NCBI RefSeq assembly: GCF_001039355.2 | Contig: NW_019775715.1 | Location: 154,287 to 218,286 of the forward strand | From: Lingula anatina | Lineage: Eukaryota > Brachiopoda > Lingulata > Lingulida > Lingulidae | Direction of reading: 5' to 3' | DNA length: 64,000 nt | Part shown: piece by piece, positions 1-14,600 of the stretch | Layout: each line of letters begins with the position of its first letter | How positions within the stretch are numbered: the stretch's first letter is position 1 | Position numbers and translations under genes: made by a program | The notes under the pieces: generated by a model | What the model saw: only the letters and a program-made list of their open reading frames with translations | What the model was told of the DNA's origin: nothing | The model's database searches: none

Positions 1-294
1 ACTGGCATATTTATATGTATATATAATCCATTTTAACTTTGAGAAGACACTGGCCAGGACTTCTGTTTTACTGTATTAGTGTTGAAGTGCCTGCATGGAT
101 GAGCTGATCAGTCCAAGCCTACAGACAGGGGTATGTCATTTTATCATCTTACATGATTTACTTTGACTCCGTGTTCTTAAGTCAGTTAAGTTTCTTTGTT
201 GGGTATGAAAGCTGTTGAAGCTTATTTCATTTGACCAAGATGCTTTCATTGAAAGGATGTGTGGGCGTGTATGCATGTAGTTGCAGGTCTGATA

Positions 295-340
295 CGTGTG
301 TGTGTGTGTGTGTGTGCACGCGCGTTTGTGTGTGTGTGTT
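295..340. repeat. (GT)n microsatellite
   Basis: Alternating TG interrupted by a short CACGCGCG segment; the small open frame across it is composed of Cys/Val from the repeat. Confidence 0.9.
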
Positions 341-1200
341 CAAAGGAGGGGCAGATAGTGTCTTGGTTTTAATTTTGTCATTAAAATTTATTTCTTTTCA
401 GGATATTTCCTAATATGTGATATTGTCTTTCAGAGTTTTGAGTTGTAATCTCTGTCTTAATTTTTGAACAGTAACGACAGGACTAAGTTGACTGATAATA
501 ATAATAATTATTATTATTATTGTTATTATTTCTAATCAGTTGTAATATGTTGATAAAATGCTGGATTTAATTCTATTAAAAAACCTTTTTGTGCCATAAA
601 TAAAAAGATCATTAACACGTGGAAGAACTTATTTAAAATGATGGGGTTGATTCAGATGCTTTGTAAAATAAATAAAGCTTTAATGTTTTTCTTGAAGGAT
701 ATCAGTTAAGGATGTTTTTATTATAACTGAGAAACCGGTAATTATTAAGAAAAAAATATTTCATTGAAAATAGAACTGCATGAGTTTTCAATCTTTCAAA
801 GGATTAAAATAAAAAAGAATTCCTTTTAAGTGTTTAACCTATCTTGCCTGGCTAATCTGCAAAATTGAACTAGTTCGTCTTTGGTATTTGTAATCACTTT
901 TTATAGCGTGGGTTAAAGAAGTTTTTGTTAACATATCTTCCATCTCGGCTGACCTTTGGATCAAAAAATCTCAGCGGGGGATTTTTGTTCTGTGTGAGAC
1001 CATGCTAGAATGTATTACGTACTCTGCCATTACGCAACTGTTTATAGTTTCTGTTTCAACAGCCCAGAGCAGGGTTTTTACCATATTCAGGNATCGTTAG
1101 GGATTTTAAATAAATTGAGTGTGATTTTATTTTGTAGTTCAACTATATGTAGTTATGAGAAATTTCAGTATCTGGTCTGAATCACATAAATTGGTGAATC

Positions 1201-1224
1201 AAATAAATAAATAAATAAATAAAA
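1201..1224. repeat. (AAAT)n microsatellite
   Basis: Tandem AAAT units; a second short array of the same type lies near 1330-1350. Confidence 0.85.
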
Positions 1225-2821
1225 AGGTAGATATTTTGTGATACATGATATTTACTGAAAAAGTTTTGATGCCGAAGTGGACTCAGAAAAAAGATTTTGT
1301 TTGCCTTTTCATACATTCTGTGTCTGTAAAAAAATAAATAAATAAATAAAAGATTCATTATCTTGATATGTCAGATTCATTTATAACTTATCACAAATTA
1401 TTTTTTTAGATTCACTTTTTTGTTCTGTTTCATTTTGTGTTTCTGTTGTATTGCGTGGTTTCTGTGGTGATGCATTTTCCTCTACAATTCACTGTAGTAT
1501 TGACAAACCAGACATGATAGGTAGAGTACTTACGCGGCAATTTAGATTTTAACAGTCTTAACAGTCTGATGCATTAGTGTGAAAACAGTGAAATTATCGC
1601 TAATATTTGATTGTCCAATTTGTCACAACAGGCTTTTATCACACGCGACGCTAATAGTTTCGCTAAGGCAATTGCTTAAAATTTGTCTGGTGATTCATTG
1701 ATTTTTGTCATAGAGTTGACAGATGTATTGTTGGGAATCATAATGCATGTGTTATATTGTTAGGTTGAGTGTGTCTGGTAGTATCATGTGTCCATCTGTC
1801 TTTTTTTCTTCTTTCATTTAATATCCAATAATTATGCTAGCATTAGCCTTTCGTTTATCAGCATAGTCCATAGATCTTTTATTTATTTATTTGTTTATTC
1901 AATTTTTTGATTCTTTGTCATAAACAGAAAAGGTGTATTCATTTTTTTGTGCAGACTATTGAAAACCCATCTATTCAGGTACCATACATTAGTAAATTAG
2001 GCAGGGATAAATTAAAATTTATGAACTCCAAGATTTATAAAGGTACTATAAATGTTTTGTTGCTTTTACAAATAGATGACTTTGGAAAACTTTCTGTGAC
2101 GTAATTATTGCACTGGAATTATAATTCATTAATTGTTTCATAAATAATTTTGTTAATATTCTGATTTATAAGATTAATAGAAAATTGATTTTTTTTTTTT
2201 TTTGAAAAAGAAAATTGAATTGATAATCTTAAAAAAACAATGACTGAAGTAAAACTGACTGCTTTTACTTCATTGTTACATTCAAATATAAATATAACAT
2301 AAACGAAAAAAAAAAGAAAGAAAAAAAGACAAAGACTCTCTAAGCCTTGTATTGACAAAAGTTTTTGTAACAATCCATGCACAAGAGATTAAGAAAATAA
2401 CCCTTCAGCATCACTTAGGTTTCAACAGCCATTCTCTTGAATTCGGAATTATTTGGAGAGGGGGGAAAAAACAGAACTGAAGAATTGAGCTTCTCCTTGC
2501 CCACTTGAGCACGCAACTCAGATGACTTAACAAGTTGCGTTGATAAGGATGAATTAATAGACCGCTTTAGAACTCTCTTCTTGTATCACATTGAAGTCTT
2601 CTGGTGATGATTTTGTTGTTTAAAGCGACTCTATAGTTGCAAGGTAAACACTACACCTGACAGGGGAGAGTTAATCCCCAGACTTAATCCCTTGAATTGT
2701 CTCCCCACACTTAATCTTTTTGCACCCTGTGCTTTTGCAGTTAATTTTATTATCAGGGTTGTGAGGATGGAATTACGTGGGAGAATGAGATGAGAGGTTT
2801 CTGATAGTCCCTGTTGTCAAG

Positions 2822-2826
<5 letters not shown>

Positions 2827-2857
<31 letters not shown>

Positions 2858-2865
2858 GGGGGGGG
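2827..2865. repeat. poly-T followed by poly-G run
   Basis: Thirty T followed by nine G. Possibly the tail of an old retro-insertion, but no body is recognisable. Confidence 0.85.
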
Positions 2866-3257
2866 AGTGGTCATGTAAAACAGAGAGGTTTAAAAAGACT
2901 TGGCTGCTATGACATCATTCTTATTATTATAACTATTATTGTTGTTGTTGTTATCTGTGTATGTGCATACATGTGCAAGTGAAATGAAAGAAGAGGTGGC
3001 ATATTGAATAACAGAAATGTTCTCCTATCTCTCTGCTATAATTAAGAACACACCTGCCTTCTAAAATCTCCTTTCTTATCTCTTAGGATCATCATCTTTA
3101 GTCTCCATGCCATGATCTTTAAGGTGGTAGCTTATAATAATCTCCATATAATTATTGTCTTCTGAAAGCAGTGTTACATAAGCAACGGATTAACTGTCAA
3201 TATTAAGTTTGATTACTGGGACAAATGTCCCTGAATGTAATCAGAATAACAGACTTA

Positions 3258-3499
3258 GGCTCCGTTCACATGAAAAATCTATTTTCTAAAAATCTAATTT
3301 CAAATCTCACTGTCTGTGACCTGAATACCCCACGGTGTAATTACTGGCAGCACTTAGAATTAATTAAAGCTTTGGAAGTAACTGGCTCGCGCTGCCCGTA
3401 ATTACGCTGATTGGTATTCAGGGCACAGACCGTGATCACGAGATACCGCAAAAATATTTTTGGATTTTTAGAAAATAGATTTTTCATGTGAACGCAGCC
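3258..3499. mobile_element. MITE with long terminal inverted repeats, TA-flanked
   Basis: The ends are inverted copies starting GGCT(C/G)CGTTCACATG. They match for about 40 bases with one visible mismatch, then more loosely through a shared CCTGAATACC segment. TA lies directly outside both ends (3256-3257 and 3500-3501), as after Tc1/mariner-type insertion. The 242-bp body has no reading frame, so it is a non-autonomous element. The superfamily assignment is inference from the TA alone; a TTA/TAA reading would point to PIF/Harbinger instead. Confidence 0.8.
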
Positions 3500-4154
3500 T
3501 AACACACCACTTTTTTTCATGGTACTTAAATAATCATCAGCTTCTCTGTATTCTACCTTGAATGCCAGGAAGAAGCATATTCAGATCTATTGCGCCCCTT
3601 TATTTCATTCCCAGCGGCCCTGAATTCCCTGTCCAATCACCTGTCATGGTGTGTCTGGTGATTTTACTCATTCGTCATAAAACATTGGGATGAGTGGGTG
3701 AGTGTGTCTTCAGGTTTTAATCATTTGTCTCTCATTGGCAGTGGACATGTCTTTAGAGTTACATTATTTATGTAATATTGGAAGAGGTTATGTCCTTGGC
3801 ATTAAGTTATTAACCTAACGTCAGTAGTCAATCGGGAATCGTAGACATCTAATTATTTTTCAATCTTGGAATATGGATTTGGTGGCCAGGGATGCCATTT
3901 GACACTGCTCAGAGTTCAGTTATTTATTAACACTGAGCAAAAATATCAACACCCCATGTGAATGATTTATGTGAGATGTAATGGGCTATGGACAGTAATC
4001 TGTAAAGCATTGAACAACAAAATTCACTTTGTATGATTTAAAATATGAATAATACATAATTCTGAAAAAAAATTAAAGTAGTGCGTGGAGCATTTACATA
4101 TCGTAAAATATTGAAATTATATAAAATTAGTGATATGGAAGTTTTCTTTCTTTC

Positions 4155-4178
4155 TTTTTTTTTTTTTTTTTTTTTTTT
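4155..4178. repeat. poly-T run
   Basis: Twenty-four T after short TTTC units. Confidence 0.85.
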
Positions 4179-4555
4179 CAATCTTCTCGATTCTTATATT
4201 CTACCAGAATGCATCTGCTGTTTCCAAGACAGTCTTCTACATCCTCGGTTTCTCAAGTAGCCTAGCTCTGACCAGTACACATGTCCTGCTAGAGTTTAAG
4301 TACACATCCACATAACTGTTAATATAGTATATAATACCTATGGGAAAAAAACAGCCGGACTCGATCTGTAGGTCATTCTGAGGGTATTGATACAAACAGG
4401 GTGTGATAATCTCTGTTGTTGTTGTTGTCTCATGTTGCAGTTAGTCAAACAGGGAGGCTATAATTATTATACATTTATAGCTGATTGATTTGGTTGTCCT
4501 GAGAATGAGGGTGATAGAAATGACAACTGAGGGCTATTTTTCAAGGAGAATTTGC

Positions 4556-4750
4556 TTGTTTGTGTGTGCATGTGCATGTGTGGGTGTGGTCATGTGTACA
4601 CGATTTGTGTGTACTCGTGTGTGTGTGTGTGTGTATGTGTGTGTGTGTGTATGTGTGTGCATGCACATAGATATGTTCATATGTGAGTGTGCACATGCAC
4701 AAGTATGTATTTGGATATGTGTGTATCATGTATGTGAGCGGGCACATGTG
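4556..4750. repeat. imperfect (GT)n tract
   Basis: About 190 bases of TG-rich alternating sequence with CATGTG variants. Open frames on both strands here are consequences of the repeat. Confidence 0.85.
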
Positions 4751-5234
4751 TATGTATTATAATTATTTCATATAAATTCACAAGTATATATATATTCAAG
4801 TTATAATTAAATACCTATATTCAAGTTATAAACATATCTGTTTATTCTAGGTATCCCTCCCCCCCCCCCTCTCTTCCCCCGCCCACAGCATGCAGTATAT
4901 ATTTAAAAATTCATCAAAGGATAAAACAAATCATTTCAAGTGAATAAAATAATTATCAAAATTTTGAATTGCCAGGAAGCCATTGATTTGTCATTGTGTT
5001 TTGACTGGGTAGAAACAAAAGGTATTACACTGATTCCAGTGCAAAGTTTTACATGGCTGGCCAATGTGAATAGTTTGTATATTGTTATATAAATTATAAT
5101 CAATAAGGTCATAGAGTTGGGACTTACACATCCTTATGTAATATCAACATAAGACTTGACAGACACTCTTTGTAGTTATAGGAATATGTACCATTGTTAT
5201 CTATATATAGATTTCTTTACCCAGGCTTCATTGC

Positions 5235-5402
5235 CAGGCTTGTAGATGTAGCCAGCAATTTCAAAGGGGGGACTTTTTTTCTGAAAAAATGGACTTTTTG
5301 CCATGAAACCTTCATATACCTTTATCAGAATAAACCTAGATTAGATCCCTTTCCCTAAAAAAATGGTGGTTAGAACACCCTGGAACCCTCCTCCCCCCCC
5401 CG
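5235..5402 (-). repeat. dispersed repeat family 1, copy a
   Basis: Shares the run 'ATGG ACTTTTTGCCATGAAACCT' followed by an A/T-rich middle, CCCT(T/C)TTCC and a CC-rich end with the copy at 38595-38752, and in reverse complement with 6773-6910. No coding capacity. It is probably a fragment of a non-autonomous DNA element; ends are not sharply defined in this copy. Confidence 0.55.
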
Positions 5403-6772
5403 GACCTGAATGCAAACCAAGCTATGTTACAGTCCTTCCCATGTACAGTTAATGCTGAGGTAGGGGTCTATAGTCAGCCATGGGGGGTGGGGGGGGGGTG
5501 GGGTGAATAACTGCTCTTTTTGCCATTAAATGTCCAATCCAAGTCAGAATTTGGTCAGCAGCAGGTGGGTTCAGTGCCATCTCTCAGATAGGGTCAGCTT
5601 AGGGGTAAAATTGCTGCACCTTGTCAGAAATAAGAATGCCCCTTCTGAATTATTGGATACATGCCTCAATACTGTGTTTTGAAAAAATATGTTTTAGGAG
5701 GGGTAAGCTGGGAAGTGCTAAACTATTACTCTTTGAAGTAAAAAATAGACTTGGTTCTTGGAAGAAGAAAAAAAGTCAGGCAAAGTGTTTGTTTCACCAG
5801 ACTCAGATGCAACTAAATACCACTTGTGCTTTTTGAGTAGTTGAAGTTCAACTTTTTTTTTTACTTCTTCAAGGGTCTCCGTTCTTGGCCTTCTCTTCTT
5901 TCCAAAGCCAACAAAAAGGACAAACTTACAATTAAAAAATGAACACATTTTTAATGAAACCCTTTAATTCATACCCCCCCCCCTTGATTTTAAGCCATGG
6001 GAAATTGTCACATTATATGAAATCTGTCACACTTATTTGACAAAGTAAATAAAGTTAATCTCTCTTGTCTCTGTATAAGGTGTTATATATTTTGTAAGCC
6101 CGCAGATTTTGTCTAAAATTAGATGCACAGTTTTTTTTCTTTTGTTTACATTTGTGTTGATTCTTCATCTTAAGTCAAGCAGTTATATACATAGCACCAT
6201 GTTTATATAGCCCTTTTTTGAAAAGTCATCAAAATTCAGCTCTCTCTTCAGTTTTTTCTTTTCCTTTTCCTTTCTTAAACATGTTCATACATGTGTGTGC
6301 CGCATCAATTATCCAGCTGTTTTTTTAAAGTAGATTCAATTGTCGTCTGATTTTTCAAACTCACTGGTGGTCTTACTCTAGGTTTAATTGTACCCATAAA
6401 ATATTCCTACATGAGAGGTTATGGCAGATTTAGACGAGAGAGAGTCGAACATGTTATGTCACTCTCCTACTTCTCCTTAAATGAGCGTCTCTGTTTGGTT
6501 AGTCTTATTACTGTAGCAGTGTATATTGAAACAGATTTTAATGTGCTGTAAAATACAGTCTGGGGGGTGTTGTGCAACTGTGTTTATCTTTAGTGAACAA
6601 AAATAATCGCCCATTATAATTTTGAAATTCTGTTTGAATAAACATAAGAAGGGTTTGGGTAGCATTTTCTATGATGAAAAAAAAAGATTGTGGTTTTTAG
6701 TCATGTAAGTCGAACTCCGTTTTTTTCAGACACTTTTTTGTGTTGCTAACTCTCACCTCTCTCTCTCTCTCT

Positions 6773-6910
6773 CCAGGCCTGTAGTCAGGGGGGTTCAGGG
6801 GAAAGAACCACCCCTTTTGCTGGTAAAAAGTCTGCTCTGGGTAAAATTGGATCTAGGTACACCAGAGTTTGATGGCAAAAGGTCCACTTTTTTCAGAAAA
6901 AGACCCCCCC
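6773..6910 (+). repeat. dispersed repeat family 1, copy b
   Basis: Begins near GGCCTGTAGTCAGGGGGGTT and contains CTCTGGGTAAAATT and GGCAAAAGGTCCACTTTTT, which align with the reverse complement of 38595-38752. It runs into a CA microsatellite at about 6911-6932 and a CT tract at 6957-6976. Confidence 0.6.
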
Positions 6911-9900
6911 ACACACACACACACACACACACCTTGACATTGCTGGCTAATGGCCTGCTCTCTCTCTCTCTCTCTCTTTTTTTTTTTACTCGGCATGAGC
7001 AGCATGTCTGAATTGTTTACAGGCATTAACAAATTAAAAATATACAACCTATTACTCCTATTACTTTACTCCCACGGCTTGCACAAGTTACAGAACCTTC
7101 AAGGCCTTCGGTGGAATTGTTTGGCTCCCTCATGCATGTGATATGTTACCTGATATACCTTGTTTGCATATCGTAAAGACTTCATTGATCTCTCTGCATT
7201 ATGAAGAAACTGGATGAAGTAAATGGCATTTTGATAATGATTTTTCATAAATAATGTACTCTGTAATCCTGAATGGTGGATATATGTATGTAAGCAGATT
7301 ATGTCCACTGTTCTGGAATACTCCACCCACGTATTGGAGAATACGAGATGAGGAGGAATAGTTAATTGTGGGAGTAATGATATTTTTAAACAAATAATCT
7401 TAGATTCTTATAAGGTGCTTGCTCCTTGTAATCTTTTAAAAAATAAAACCTTTGTGACATTTCAGTGATTCCTTGTCATATATTCTAGTCTGGACTATGT
7501 GATGAAGTGTAATCAATTTCTTTTTTATTTTTATTTTTAGATTTATAGAGAATAAAATCTTATGCATACCATTGCCATGAATCAGGAATCCATTCATCAT
7601 GAAATACATTGATTTGACTTGATAGATAGAAATTATTTCTTACTTGATTTAATGATTATGAATAACAGCTATTTGTTTTCAAATTTCTCACTCATTCCAG
7701 TTTTTTAAACTAAATTTAAAAGAATTAATTTTTTAGTTGGGGCTGTATAGACGCAGTTATATACCAATTAACTTTTTAAAATTAACCTTTTTAAAGTATT
7801 ACCATCAAGACATTGTCTTGGGAATATTATTTTTTATATTCACAATCAAATTATTTTATTCAATTGGGTCACTTTGGATGAAACAAGTTGAAATATGATA
7901 GAGACCGTTCTCTGCTAGCTTTCATACAGCTTTTAGTTTTCAGCCAGCTTTCAATTGACACCTCAGGTGAAAAGGTGACATCTGCTTTCACCAAAATCGA
8001 ATTTCCTGGACAGGTCCAATATTTATCCTTCGCAGACAGTCAGATGTCAGATTAAATAACTATCAGGTTATCTCTTCCTTCTTCCTCTCCCCTTAAATTA
8101 TTGGACCAGTTTAAAGAGTGTTGTTGTGTTGAGGGACAGGTAGCGTGACCTGGTGGTCAGGAAACTTTGATAGGGTAAAGAAACATAAACAGCTGATTCT
8201 GATGCTGCTCACAGTTTGAGGGGGAGAACACTTAAGAAGGAACCACAGCCTTAAAGTAATCACAGAGGCAGAGATCTCTCGCAACACAGCGTCAGAATGA
8301 GAAAGGAAGTGACAGAAGTAACGCAGAAGTAGAAGTGACAGAAATCGCTCCCCCAGGAGGAACATATCAAGTGTGTTGTGAAGCAGGGAGTTGTTTTCGG
8401 ATGACCGCTCTGAATATCAGAGACAATTAAAGCTGAATTGTGTTGGCTAGAGTTACAGTGTAAGGTGACACATGTGAGCCGTCTCAGGTTTTTTTCTTTC
8501 TTTTTTTTTTCTGTAGTCACCCATGCGTGTTGGAACAGATCCCCCCAGAAAAACAAGTTTAGCACTCTTGTTAAATGGAAAGGAAGGAAGGGATAAGTAC
8601 AAGAGTGGAGTGTCCTGTGGAGCAGAACATTTCTAGTTGTTTTTGCCACTCTTTACTTTGACTGATGTTCTACCAAGGGAGCTGCTTCATCTGATTTCAC
8701 CGTCTGAAAAAGAAAATACCGAAATACTTTTAGCAAACTTTTTCCTAATAGGTATTAAGTTAAACAGTCAAGAACAATTACTGTTTTTGTTTTTCCCATC
8801 AGCATTTGAACGACATTCAGTCTAAACTATACCTTGAACTGTCACCAAACGAACTGGAAGAACAATTTCCATGGCAGGGGTTATTTATAAACTGCTGTAA
8901 TTTTTTTTTCTGGAACAAAATAACTGGAGATACATGTTATAAAGTTACTGTCTTTATAACCTTTCTAGATACTGAATTAGTATATGTACAAGTGCAAGGA
9001 GTTCCAGTGACAAACATGTACTAGTACCCTTAACACCATATTAAAAACAGTGACAAAGTACATCCACTTTAGAGTGACTCTCAAGTGATAAGATTTGATT
9101 GCCACTGCAGAAACAAAATTAATGACATGATCAGGAATTATTCTGATGTTTACCTGTTTGTACAAGACAGAAGGATAAATCTCTGATGAGTTAGTGCCTG
9201 TCCTTAACTGACAGGGACTTGTCGCTACCTCAAAGGAAAAAGAAAAAAAAAAAGATTCTCAAGAAAGAAAAGCTCTAGCTGTGTCTACTAGTAAGATAGG
9301 CCATCCTTTGGATTGTTAAGCACATTGTATTGAGATGACCACAGTCGAGTTTTGGTGATTGGAGACAACAATACACCCCAAGTCTCAGTAGCCCATCGCT
9401 CCATGGAAGACAGAAATTAAATTGCTGTTGAACTCTGTAATCTATTCACGGGGGACACCTCTTCTTCAGTAAAGAGGGAAATTAAAACCTTATTGATCTT
9501 TCACGGACTATATAGGATAACAGATTATTTACCAGTGGAAGACAGCTGTTGTTGCCCTTGGCAACTGTTTGTCGCAGGCCGTGGCAGCACCAATCCAGTT
9601 GAAGATAGAAATTTAACCTGTGTCAATCGTCATTAGAATTGCCCCCCACAAGGTATCCAAATTCTTAATAGTTTCAGTCTGTCTGGGAGCTCCATAGTAC
9701 AAGTTGGTTCTATTCATCCCAGATCATAACTCAAGTAGCTCTTAGCAAGGTGTATGCTCTGGCACACAAAAATTCAGTCTGGAGTTTTCAGTTGCTTTTT
9801 AATTCTCGAACTGATTATAAACCTGCTCGCTGAGATTCAAGTGGAATGACATTCTGTTTATGACATTCATTTCTTGACAGCCAGTACAGTTTCTTATTTG

Positions 9901-10343
9901 GAATTGATCGTATCAATGACATTTCAATGCCAAGGATATATTTTATCAGGAAATTCTCTTGGGATGCGATACACAAGTAACTGCTGATTGAATGGTGAAA
10001 CACATGACACTGATCAGAGAGAAGTCTGAAAAGCCTAAACTGCATGGTTATGTGAGGACCACTTGACATTGAGAGCTGACATTGATACCTGTACATAATA
10101 TATCCCATATCTCTCCAGGGAAGTTGCCTGTTGCTGAATCATCAAGTTTGATTTCTGGTGTATTACAGTCATTTAGGAGACTCAGTGCCCACATTAAGTG
10201 CCGTTTAAGACAGATTCATTGTATATTAGTTCCGATTTAGGCGGCAGTAGCTTGTCTGAATTGGTGAGTTGTGGCATTTGATGCTGACATATCCCAGATA
10301 TCTCAGTACAATTGGATGTTTCATAATTGGACAATGATGGTTT

Positions 10344-10406
10344 AATGCTGTTACATTATATCTGAATCCTGCTACATTGTATCTGAATGCTGCTACATTG
10401 TATCAC
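10344..10406. repeat. 3 x 21-bp tandem repeat
   Basis: Units start at 10344, 10365 and 10386, each of the form AAT(G/C)CTG(T/C)TACATT(A/G)TATCTG. Confidence 0.8.
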
Positions 10407-11578
10407 TGATTTCTCTTGAGAGGTGATTCTCTGCTTAATTGGGATCAAGACATTTGATGCTGGGGCACACGTATCACTTGCAAGGCAAGCCTTCAAAAGA
10501 TTAAACAGCAGTTTGATGGCAATTTACTTTATCTAAAGGTGTAGATCCCTTTTAGTCGCAGTTCACTGAGGAAGTTACGGTCTACTGAAATGACAAGATA
10601 ACCTTTTTGAACTTATGGCAGAAAATATGGATTCCAAAGTTATCATGACAAAGACATTTAGTGGCGTCTGACTTTGATTTGTTTCTCTCTTCTTTTTATT
10701 ATTATTATTATTATTATTGCAGCTGTGAAGTTACAGAAATAGTCTCATCATTATTGTGATATGCTCAGTAGATAAAAAGCATAAAAAAAGTGAATACAAG
10801 TCCATCAGACGTACATAGTCTGGATATTTTGGACAATTCGGCACTTCGTACCAGACCTTGACTAAAAAGCTGGTGTTGAGGTCTTGTTTCCGGTTCTGAT
10901 AACAGAGAACTTTGCTATAGCCATCACCTGAGACAATAAACTCTGGAGATTGTTTTGTTTCTCCTTTTGATTTTATATACAGCTTGTCTTAATTGCTTGA
11001 CAGTCTGAGGCGAAGACATTGTGCTCTCGAAAAGGGCACTGATGAATTTGTAACAATTGGATGCCACACTCCTCAGTTGCATGTCTTGGAAATTGATAAA
11101 TTTATTTGTGTTATCAAATCAGGACTTAAACAAAGGCTGCACAAACTGAATGCATGCTTAGCGCTGCGCTGCCTTTGTGAATAACATTGATTGTCGCAGC
11201 CACGTTGCCAGATATAGAATTCTCGGATATTTGGCTTCATCCTTGCAGATATTAATCATTAATAATTAACAGCCAACAGCATCTTCAGGAGCCTGGAAAT
11301 GAATTTGCTTTAAAATGACATAGAAAAAGGAGGATGTTGACCAAAAAGTTTTGATCATTAAGAAACTTTATTGCTCGATATTACATGTACTGTCTTGTTA
11401 ATTGCTGACGGGAGGTTGGAACTCTTCCGCTATCGAGGGTGACAGTTGGATTCCTATTTGTGCTCACTGTCAGATAAGATTCAGCCCTGGACTTTCCAAG
11501 ATGTTCAATTATTATTATATTAGAAATAAGGTAAGTCAGTGTGTATAGCAGTATAATGTGATCCTAACCAGGGAAGTC

Positions 11579-11598
11579 TCTCTCTCTCTCTCTCTCTC
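11579..11598. repeat. (CT)n microsatellite
   Basis: Ten CT dinucleotides. Confidence 0.85.
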
Positions 11599-14482
11599 CA
11601 AACAGCTCTGTAGTGATCTGAAAGAATAATATTGAAATTAAAAACCAGGTTAAAATAGTACAAATAGTCATGAATCATAAAGGAAAAACAATTCTTTTGT
11701 TAAATTTTTGATTAAAAAATGGTCATTCTAAATTCGGAACATGCCTCAGCAATGACTTTTACCAAAACAAAGGGATTATTATGAAAAAAGTGAATGAATT
11801 TTGTAAAAAAAGAAAGAAGGTGAAATATTGATAGTTAGTGTTAGTTTAGATCATGTGCTTTATACATAAAGTACTAGTCTGGTAAACTAAGGTATCCAAG
11901 TTCTCATTTTCCTATGTGGACATATGATATTGTGTTAAGTGCCCAAAATAAATTATATAGCTATTTATGTGTGCCCACAGGTTGTTGGTCCCCTCTGCTG
12001 TTTCGTTTACCCAGAAACTGAATTCTTTAAAAAATAAAAAGAACACACACAATAGGTGAAAGTCATTAACTGGGAAGATGTTGGTGTGAGGTATTTATAT
12101 ATTATGGCCTCTGCTAATAATACTGTTATCACAACCAATATTGAGAAATTGTTTCTGTTTTCTTTAAGAAGTGTGTGAGTTTGGAGGGTTGTTGTATGTG
12201 TGCCCAGTCTATTGATGGCCGAGGTTTGAGCACACGTTTATTTAGCCAGTTAATAGCGGGAATGCACGCTGTGTTGGTTTTGATAGCTGATAGGGGGATT
12301 TGATCAGATTTGATTAAGGTGATTCAGGAGCTCGTATTAAGAATGGGGGTATAAAGTATAGCCAGGGGGGAGTTTTATTATGCAGAAGGATGGTGGGGGG
12401 AGGGGATTGGCTCTAAACTTTTGAAGAAGTACATTGAGGCTTTTTAAGATTAATACAGAGAAAAATGTTTATTATGCAACAAGAAATCAAATTAATTCCA
12501 GATTAAGTGGAAACAATTTACTAATTTTTTGTTTGATAATCTCTCTCTAACCCACCCCTCTCCCCATCCCCACTCCAAATCCACAAGGAATAACAAAATG
12601 AATCACTTCTTCTTGGTACAAAACTCATTCCCGTCAAAACATCAAATTATAGAAGCCAGTGCTGTGATGTTTTCAAGCCTGCAGCAACTGCAGTGGCTGT
12701 GTTTTTACACGATTAATTTGTATACTCCCCGTTAGTCTTTAATGTGCAACTGAAGACTGGGAATTCGATAGGACTTAAGGTTGACTTTACTTCTGAAAAT
12801 AAACTGTACAGCCACATAGCTCGGTGACTGATGCATGAAATTGTTGATGTTGTAATCTTAGTTGTTGTTTGGTTAAAGAAGAGAGAGAGAGAGATCTTAG
12901 TTGTTTTGTGATTAAAGATGAGAGAGAGAGGGGGAGAGGAGTGGAGAGCTTTTCTTGATCTCTGACAGACAGACAGGCAGACAAATAAATGCATAGGTGG
13001 ATAGATGGAAGCAATCAGTGATTTCTTGATTGAAGAAATGAATGAAGACAATATCTCACCGTTTAAAATAATGCAGTAACATTTTACAGCCGCTTTTACC
13101 TACTTATTGATCTGTTGCATGCTTGATCATTCCACGTAATTGTTCTCTCTCGCACTGAATCAACGCCTGATTGACAGGTGAGAACATTGGTGCCATGTCA
13201 AATATCCAGAAGTCCTTAGACCTCGATTCCTTTCTTTCCTCAGGTCGGCACATTCAATCAGAACTCAATAAAAAGGTCTTTGTTTATTTGTCTAGACTGA
13301 ATCGTGTTAATTACTCTCGTTTTGTGGACTAATTAAGATCTTTCATTATTCACACGGATTATACAGAAAACTGGCTGAAAGGAATATAGGATTTCAGTGG
13401 ATGAAAACTGGGGGGTATTTTACTCGTGCCTTATGTAGATTTTGTAATTTCTTTGGGTCTACTTCCAATAAAGAGAGGTCAGTTCACCTAATTTAAGTTT
13501 CCATTTTCTGTATTAGGAAGATAAAAAGAATAGTTTTGTACTTATTTATTGCTACAGTTTAGGAGAGCTACATCTGGAATTATATTTATAACTATTTATT
13601 ATTGCCATCACAATGGTAATTATTATTATTATTATTATTTTTATAAGGACATATTGCATATGACATTCCAGACCTTGCAATTACAACTGGAATAATACAA
13701 TTAAGATAAAAGGGCATCAGAATTGTAATTCTTTCAGGAGGTTTGCTTTAATTGGCCTGATCCACATGTACTGCATGCATATACGCACTGACTGTTATCC
13801 CATTCCACAACTTTTGTGCTATTATTTCACATAAACTTTGAAGTTCACAAAGGCCCAATCTATCTTATTGATCCCCTGCGTGCTGTTGTGGTTCTCTGCC
13901 ACTCTGATCTTTTAACAGCAGGATTGATTCTTCCCCACGTGTTCCACGCCGCGTTACAGCGACAATGGGCAGTAATTGAGTCCCCACATGAAAGGTGATG
14001 TGGAGTTATTCCACTGGAGTTTTGCTTAAAAAAAAAAAAAAAAAACCTTTACTCCCACATTCATAATCACTGACAATGTATCGTGCAATTCTTTCAGAAA
14101 GAATTGCGTGCAAAGGCTGGTTGTCTGTTTGGTACCTAAAGAATGAGGGGAAAAAAAAAAGAACTTTACAAGTACAAAAAGATATTATGAGAATTCTGCA
14201 GTTAGAAATGGATGTATAGAATTCAAGATGAAAAGATTTGAGAAGCAGTCTGGTTCTTCTCCTATTTGTATAGAATTGGTGTAATTCTAGTAAAAGAAGT
14301 GTCAATGCCCCTTAATAGAGTTGACTGAGTAACTTCTCGTGTTTACCGCCGTATTTTGCACTTAGAAATAGATCAAGATAATAAACAGAATATCTTCATT
14401 CAATACACATAGTAGGTATGTAGTATTTAAAAAGACAAAAAATCACAGGTGTTATAGAGTGAGATGGATATTGTTTTTGATG

Positions 14483-14600
14483 CTTTAGAAGTTTTAGACG
14501 ATCAGGTGTTGAATATAAAAATACCCAACCTTAAGTGTTCACTTTAGAAGTTTTAGACGATCAGGTGTTGAATATAAAAATACCCAACCTTAAGTGTTTA
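14483..14600. repeat. 59-bp tandem duplication
   Basis: The unit beginning CTTTAGAAGTTTTAGACG at 14483 is repeated immediately at 14542. The two copies differ only at the last bases, which points to a recent duplication. Confidence 0.92.

Noticed and set aside
4490-4762. Cys/Val-rich frame
   Set aside because: Translation of a GT repeat tract.
8260-8649. 129-codon frame on the - strand
   Set aside because: No domain, no splice context and low-complexity segments; probably chance.
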